Shown here: positions 57,791-64,000 of the stretch, piece after piece
Position numbering within the stretch: position 1 is the first letter of the stretch
Layout: every line of letters starts with the position of its first letter
Origin: Cannabis sativa
Lineage: Eukaryota > Streptophyta > Magnoliopsida > Rosales > Cannabaceae
Assembly: GCF_029168945.1 (NCBI RefSeq)
Contig: NC_083602.1
Span: 8,863,850-8,927,849 of the forward strand
Reading direction: 5' to 3'
DNA: 64,000 bases
Position numbers and translations under genes: made by a program
Notes under the pieces: generated by a model
Told to the model about the DNA's origin: nothing
Database searches by the model: none
What the model saw: only the letters and a program-made list of their open reading frames with translations

Positions 57791-60700
57791 GTTTAGTTAC
57801 ATCAAAGAGTTCTTAGAATAGTGCAAGTGGATCCTGGTTATAGAATACTAAACTCATATTCCATACAGTTTGAATCCATTGATAGAAAATGGTTATTAAA
57901 CACTCGTGAAAGTGTAACTGGATTGTATTCTGGAATTAGAAATATAAGAATATTTCTGTTTGGAATCTAAAATTAAAGTCAAAGACTTAAATTTATACCA
58001 GATATAATGAGTAATTCTTTCTTGGACCACCATTACTAATTTAAACTCTAAGTCAGATTTGCTTAACAAGTAGGAGATTTCTAAGATTGAGGACTTATAT
58101 CATTGTGAAATAGAATTTCGGGATTATAATCATATGCGTCATTTAATTTCTTAAGAGAAAATAGAATGACATGAAATGATTTATAGACCATTCATCCAAT
58201 GATATGTTATTGAGCTAATTCGCAATGAATAAGCTAAGAGGAATGAGGATAATTTCGTTTATAAATAAGAATCCAACGATGCTTCAATTAGCGAGAGTCA
58301 AAGTAATCTTATTTATATAATCTTCTTGTTTCATATTGTAAAAATACTAGTCTAAGGTGTCATCAATTGATGAACAACTAGATGTTGCATATACAATATT
58401 TATCTTTCGAGATCTAACACTATTATGTATGTCTAATGGTGAAAATCCATTAGGGATTTATCTTATTAGATAAACAAACCAAGTTAGACCAACAATGAAG
58501 ATTCGAAATTAAACTACAATTTAATAAAAGAAAATAACATGGTTCAATATAAATTCATACACAATTCAGAAATTATTAAACATATATCAAGTAGGAATGA
58601 CCAGTGAAAATACTAAAACATTCAATCCTAAATAATTTCCAAGGTTTCCAACAAACTGATACAGTGTCCCGGTAGGCGAGAGTCAAAGTATCATTCATTG
58701 AATAGAGTTGTCAGCTCATCTAAAATGCAAACCATTCTAACAACCTTTTATTCGATCAAAATAAGAATCCAACGTTGTCCCGGTAGGCGAGAGTCAAGGT
58801 TATTCTCATTTTATGAGCTTCCACCATTGTTTCATGTTTTATAAGTTTATCTCTAAGTAGTCACCGTAGGGGAGAGTCTAATAGAGACGAAAACTTACAA
58901 AACACTTATCAAATGAGATCTTACGGTGTTAAATGCGTTCAACGAATAACCATCCATAGGGGGACAAAGTCTAGCGTCTCGAGGTTATATTGAAAACCTT
59001 TAACTATTGTAAGACCAACAATGGAGATCGAATATCCTAATAATAATAAAGCTCATTATTTAAAGAGAATTGTTTTTCATTTATACTTATTTTAATCTAT
59101 TTATTTTTAATATTATATTTATTTAAATAAAATTTCCAATTTAGAATGAAAAATTCTAAATATAAATTTTATTTAATATTTATAAATTTTACTTAGATGG
59201 ATTTGAAAATAACATGAATTATTTCCATCTTAGTAATAATTTCCAATAAATATTTAGAAAAATATTCAATTCAAGTTGTTACAAAATTAATTTAAATTAA
59301 TTTACAACTCAAATTTAATTTTCTATAAATATATATATATTGCATTTCGAAAAATTAAAGTATTTAAGAATACAATTTTCGAAAATGCATGTTAAAATAA
59401 ATAAAAAATAAATCCTGGAAAAATTATTCTAATTTAATGTTGGCCAAAAATTAATTAATAAAATTAATTTACAACAAAAAATTTAATTTTCCTATTTAAT
59501 TAAATATATAATAAAATTTTCAAATATTTAAGTATGATGATGAAAATCAACTTAAATATTAATTTTCTATTTAATTCAATACACTAGAAAAATACTTCAA
59601 GCAAAAACAGATAATATCTATCTAGATTTTCATGGACTAATTAATTCATTTTCTAATTTAATATATTTACTTCATTTATTTTAATTAATCATTAAATGAA
59701 AAAATCATTGATTTAAGTTGGTCCAAAATTAAAATAAATAATTTACAACTTTAATCTATTTTTCAAATAAAATTCGAAATTCCAGCATTTAAGAAATGCA
59801 ATTTCGAAATTTGATTAATAAAATAAAGAAAAAAAATATATTTTGAAAATTATTTAAATTTAAAATGAAAAAATATATTTCAGCTTAAAATAATTTTCTA
59901 TTTAATTAAATGTCATGAAAAAAACATATTTAAGTATCATGATGAAAATCAACTTAGATATTTAATTTTCAATTTAATTAAATGTATTAAATTCAAGAAA
60001 TAAATAATTAAGTGTAGAGAAGGCTTAATTATTAATCTCTAGTTTAATATTAGGAACAGATATACTTAAAATAAATTGTACCAAAATTAATTATTTAAAT
60101 AATTAATTTCACAATGTATAATATTTTCCTATTTTAATATTAGAAATAATAAGTAGTCTTGAAATAACTATTTATAAAATATCTTATTTGACTAAGTATC
60201 TTTTCCACAAAATTTGAAAAAATATCTAATTTAAGTTGTATTAGAAAAAATCTAGAACTTAAATATTTTCAAATTTAAATTTAATTAAATATCAAAAAAA
60301 TTAAGTTGTAACCACTTATTTGAAAATATTCCATTTTAAGTTAATATTTGAAAAAAATATCAACTTAAAAAATATCTAAAGAATCTTAATAACCAATTCC
60401 TAAAATTCCTCAACTTAATTTTGAAATTTGAAATTCAAAAGATATTCAGATTTAAGTTGATTAGTTATAGATAACTAAATATCAACTTAAATAGGAATAT
60501 TTAATGAAAAATTTAAATTAAGCTTCAGAAAGAATCTAGATGGTTATAATTCTATATTTAGTTAAATACAAGAAAATACATATAGTTTAGCTTAAAATAA
60601 AAAATTCTTTAAACTATGGTTTTCTTAAATTAATTTCAAAATAAATGAAATTAATTATGTTGCTAATCAATTTTGTTAGGTTAAACTAATTTAATTAACC

Positions 60701-61731
60701 TAGTACAGTTATTCAAATCAGGCAAATGGGACTTCACAATTGGGGTGGTTCATGTGAAGGGGTGCTGGGTTCAGTATGCCGTACCCACTACTATGGCTCC
60801 CAACTCTCACACAAGGCCCAAAAGAGAGGAATTTAACCTTAAAATGAACAACTGTTATTAATTGAATAGGCCCAAAACTAAATGGGCCTAAATAAAATCT
60901 ATCAAAAACTATGATATTTTATTTAGCAACAACAACCTATATGCATCTATAACAAAATTAAACATATAGGCTCACACAGGCACACAATTTGGATGGATCC
61001 TATCATGTTGCTAGGTCATACACAGATGAAAGAAGATTGTGAAAATTACCTGTTACAAATTATTTACTTGACCAAGGGAGCCATGAGTTAAAATCAGATC
61101 ATTGGATCTGTCAACAAGTTAACCATGACTATTTGCAATCAAGCAATAATAGGTTTTAAAAACTTACAAACAAGCTAAAACACATACTCCTGCAACAAGG
61201 TTAGCTGGATAGTTGGATGTAGGATTTATTTAATTTTAAATAAATAATTTCGAAAAATTAATTAAAAAAAATTATTTTCGAAAAATAAAAAAAAATTAAA
61301 AAATTTTCGAAATTAATATAATAAAATTTAAAATTAAACCTACAATTTTGAAAAATTAAGTTTTAACCAACCTAAAAATCATTTCAAAATTTGCTAACTA
61401 CTTTTAAAATTTAATGTTATTTTATAAATAAAAATTAAATAAAAATTAAAAAAGATAAATAAATATCTTTTTCAAATTTTATGATTTAATTTAAATAAAT
61501 AACAAAAATTTAAAAGTTAGCAAAATATCTTACATCTATTTAAAATTACATGATTATAGTTATCTTATTTTAAATTTAAATAAGGTCAAATTATTTAAAA
61601 AAAAAATTAATTTAAAAAATTAAATATCTGACCTTAAATTTAAAAATAAGATAAGATATAATCAAATTTAAAAATAAGATAGATAATTAAGCAAAAATAT
61701 AGATATTTACTATTTTTTAAATTCAAATTAA
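57791..61731 (-). other. Copia F: gag/leader region, degenerate
   Basis: AT-rich, no frame. It contains the GGCGAGAGTCAAAGT repeats (58285-58980), long A/T-rich stretches with TTTCGAAA-like runs (59090-60700, 61230-61730), and a short GC-richer block (60720-61200) including GCTGGGTTCAGTA. Confidence 0.5.
58285..58980. repeat. GGCGAGAGTCAAAGT dispersed repeat cluster
   Basis: (C)GGTAGGCGAGAGTCAA(A/G)GT occurs at about 58290 (partial), 58669 and 58784. Decayed forms are at 58865 (GTAGGGGAGAGTCTA) and 58957 (ATAGGGGGACAAAGTC). GACCAACAATG(A/G)AGAT flanks the cluster at about 58487 and 59003. Confidence 0.65.
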
Positions 61732-61943
61732 AAAATCAGCTCACTTTCTACTAGTGAAAGTTACATATTCAGTGGATCAGTATGCTGAACTGTATGTAAA
61801 GGAGATAGTTCGTCTCCATGGAGCTCCTAAATCCATAGTTTCAAACAGAGATCCAAAGTTTACATCAAAGTTTTGGGTGAGTCTTCAGAAGGCTATGGGT
61901 ATCAAGTTGAAATTTACCACAGCCTTTCACCCTCAGATAGATG
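61732..61943 (+). pseudogene. pol: Duplicated Tekay-like integrase segment
   Basis: A second copy of 53742-53953 (three differences seen), starting within an AAAATCAGC shared by both sides of the junction. It encodes [19 protein letters not shown] to FHPQ-DVL and ends in the same AGATG at the LTR border. It cannot be reached from the first copy except across copia F. Confidence 0.9.
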
Positions 61944-63836
61944 TGTTGGAAATTATTTTACCAGGATCTTAGATCTACTCACAAGTATGTTGATTAACAC
62001 CCTAAATATGAACTTCTAAAACGATGAAATAAACACATATAAAGTTTAGTAAACCTTACATAGGGTGCACCGGAATATAATGACTCCTTCCGTTCAGATA
62101 TCTAGCCCTTGATTCCTTTCTGTAGCAGAGCATTATCAATATCTGAACCTGGATCTCTTTCTTTCCTTCTTTAGTGCTGTAACTCCTTCTTGTTGAATGT
62201 CTTTCTTCACGATCTTCCTCACTATGATTGAGGTATCACTTGCTGTGTGTGGGCACTACTCTACTCACTAAGTATTTCGAAATCTTAAGGAAGAAGAGAG
62301 AGAGAGAGTGGGCGGCCAGGTATAGAGAGAGAAGGCTCAGGTTTTTCTGAATGAGAAGTGTGTAAGTTAAGTGTAAATTTCCTGAAGCCTTCACTATCTA
62401 TTTATAGCATTCCACTAGGGTTAGGTTTGAATTATTTGACATTAAAATAATGAAAATATCAGATGAAAAAACCTATAAAAGAGGTAGGACCTATACAGTA
62501 TGGATTTTGGCCTCACTTTTTGCAGTTTTGCAGTTTTATCACTTTTGCATCTGATTTTCTCAAAAACGCCAATTTTCAAATTCAACCATTTAAATGCCAA
62601 TTCTAATTATTTAATAACTACAAATAATTATTAAATAATATTGTCATTTATCATATTTATTAATTGAACCATACAAAGTATCATAATTAACAAATATGCC
62701 CCTAAAACTCTTACTTTACGATTTCGCCCTTACTTAGTGAAAAATTCACAAATAGACATAGTCTAATTTGAGAATTACAATTGATTAATCAAAACCAATT
62801 ATATGAGTCTTACAAGCAATATTATCTCAACTAGTGGGGGGACCATGGGTCTATATAACCGAGCTTCCAATAAGCAGATCAAGAATTTATAACCTAAATT
62901 CACTAACTTATTAATTCTTCTTTGAATCCACGCATAGAACTTAGAATTGCACTCTCAGTATATATAATGCTCTATATGTTCCAATATATAGACACATCAT
63001 TAGTTATCCATTGTTATACTCCAAATTTGATCAATGATCCTCTATATGAATGATCTACACTATATAGGGATTAGATTACCGTTACACCCTACAATGTATT
63101 TTATCCTTAAAACACTTAACCCCGTATAAATGATATTTCAGCTTATGTGAAATGAGATCTCCACCATTTATTTTCGTTTGGTCAAGCTCGAAGGAGATCA
63201 TGCTTTATTTACTATTTGCCATATAGAAGCTATAGATTCCATGTTTATGTTAGCGCTCCCACTCAATTGCACTACCGTGTTCCCAAAATGTACGTATCAC
63301 CCTGACCCAAAAGTAGGCTTAACTAACAAATCAAAGAACACGAATAGCCTCTTGAGATTGAGCCTAATCATAACAAGATTAAGATGATTTGATCTAGGAT
63401 CAACTAGGCGATATTGACTTGAATAGATATTACGGTAAGTTTAATAAATCTAAGTCAAAGTTCAATATCGGTCCCTTCCGATGCATACTCCATGCATCCA
63501 ACCTGAGCTTTACTTTAACCAATGCTCTGGAAAGAACATAGCATTTCTCCAAATGCAAGTAAACTCTGTTGTAGATTATCATATCAGTAAAACCCTGTGT
63601 CTGATAAATCTAGGAAACTTTATTCACATAGTCATGTTTACTTTCCAAAGTGTTGACGACACAATAAACAGGATCAAGTATGTGAAAAGAGTTTATGATG
63701 AATTTATACATTATGTACATATAATCATGAAATAAATCATGTGAACCATGCAACATTAAATGTTATTTCTGATCTATATTAATAAGTAAATCTTATTATA
63801 TTGAAATGAGTTTTATTTAGGGCATAAAACCCAACA
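61944..63836 (-). mobile_element. Second copia F-family LTR
   Basis: 1893 bp. Right-hand duplication AGATG at 63837-63841, matching 53949-53953 and 61939-61943. It has gypsy sequence on both sides and no PBS beside it, so structurally it is a solo LTR at the same target as 53954. Confidence 0.93.
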
Positions 63837-64000
63837 AGATGGGCAATCAGAAAGAACAATTCGGATATTAGAAGATTTACTACAAGCCTGTGTCATGGAA
63901 TTTGAGGGTTCATGGAATAAGTACTTACCTGTTATTGAATTCTCTTACAACAATAGCTACCAAAGTACAATAGGGATGGCTCCTTATGAGATGCTATATG
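63837..64000 (+). pseudogene. pol: Tekay-like integrase, continuation
   Basis: In frame it reads DGQSERTIRILEDLLQACVM, EFEGSWNKYLPVIEFSYNNS, YQSTIGMAPYEMLY. E of DGQSERT is the third residue of the DDE triad. It is the direct continuation of 53953 across the copia insertion. The window ends here. Confidence 0.92.

Larger units (their letters stand above)
53954..61731 (-). mobile_element. Copia element F, truncated at its 5' end
   Basis: 3' LTR (53954-55846), polypurine tract, degenerate pol and leader on the minus strand. It should end at a PBS and 5' LTR to the right; instead the leader stops at about 61731 and is joined to a duplicated gypsy integrase segment. The left duplication AGATG (53949-53953) finds its partner only after the second LTR, at 63837-63841. 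Confidence 0.88.
45882..64000 (+). mobile_element. Tekay-like Ty3/gypsy element, 5' part, twice interrupted
   Basis: Starts with the LTR at 45882, inserted in the Tat gag (likely target GAACT, 45877-45881). Internal order is PBS, gag, protease, RT, RNase H, integrase; the window ends inside integrase, so the chromodomain and 3' LTR are not seen. Lineage inferred from the tRNA-Met PBS, RT ([18 protein letters not shown]) and LTR type. It is cut by copia insertions at 49127-51025 and 53954-63836, so it predates both. Two in-frame stops and at least three frame changes. Confidence 0.85.

Noticed and set aside
1..64000. A host gene, tRNA gene or genuine 5S rRNA gene
   Set aside because: tRNA-like sequences are only primer binding sites, the 5S-like sequences are in Cassandra LTRs, and every long frame belongs to a transposable element.

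Overview
This window is heterochromatin-like plant DNA, most likely from a eudicot; I cannot name the species. It holds no host gene that I can defend. It is AT-rich and almost entirely made of transposable elements inserted into one another: Ty1/copia, three kinds of Ty3/gypsy (Athila-like, Tat/Ogre-like, Tekay-like), a Cassandra TRIM retrotransposon, a CACTA DNA transposon and a MULE-type MITE. Plant origin rests on tRNA-Met and Athila-type primer binding sites, a plant 5S-rRNA-like LTR, and pol motifs of plant lineages.

Layout. 1-4936: the 3' part of a copia element (plus strand, 3' LTR 3047-4936), split by an oppositely oriented solo LTR of the same family (273-2175, duplication CTTAA). 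4937-7696: AT-rich, gene-free. 7697-10973: a non-autonomous CACTA element (duplication TTA). 10977-12882: flank with a compound (CT)n/(CTT)n microsatellite. 12883-13831: a MULE-like MITE (9-bp duplication). 15297-37754: one old copia element on the minus strand (both LTRs, PBS, PPT, duplication TTGAA), inflated by three later insertions: an Athila-like gypsy (16165-27455, duplication TGATC), a Cassandra TRIM (28209-29147, duplication AGAGA) and a 2.9-kb solo LTR (33508-36420, duplication TATAT).

37760-45876 carries older debris: a probable MULE transposase fragment, a copia LTR/PPT remnant, and two Tat-like gypsy remnants facing opposite ways. From 45882 to beyond the window end runs a Tekay-like gypsy element. 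It was split first in gag by a copia solo LTR (49127-51025, duplication ATTCC) and again in integrase by a copia insertion (53954-63836, duplication AGATG). That second insertion is rearranged: about 2.1 kb of gypsy plus LTR is present twice, 7990 bp apart.

The best-preserved coding sequence is in the Athila-like element. Its gag-pol frame is continuous but for three in-frame stop codons, while the downstream ORF2 (393 aa) is uninterrupted. Upstream of ORF2 is an array of the palindrome GTCGCGAC, then a TATA box, a pyrimidine-rich leader and a candidate intron. The same palindrome array precedes the TATA box in the LTRs, so ORF2 may have its own LTR-derived promoter. This is the most interesting hypothesis in the window. 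All calls are by eye, and identity levels and ages are approximate.
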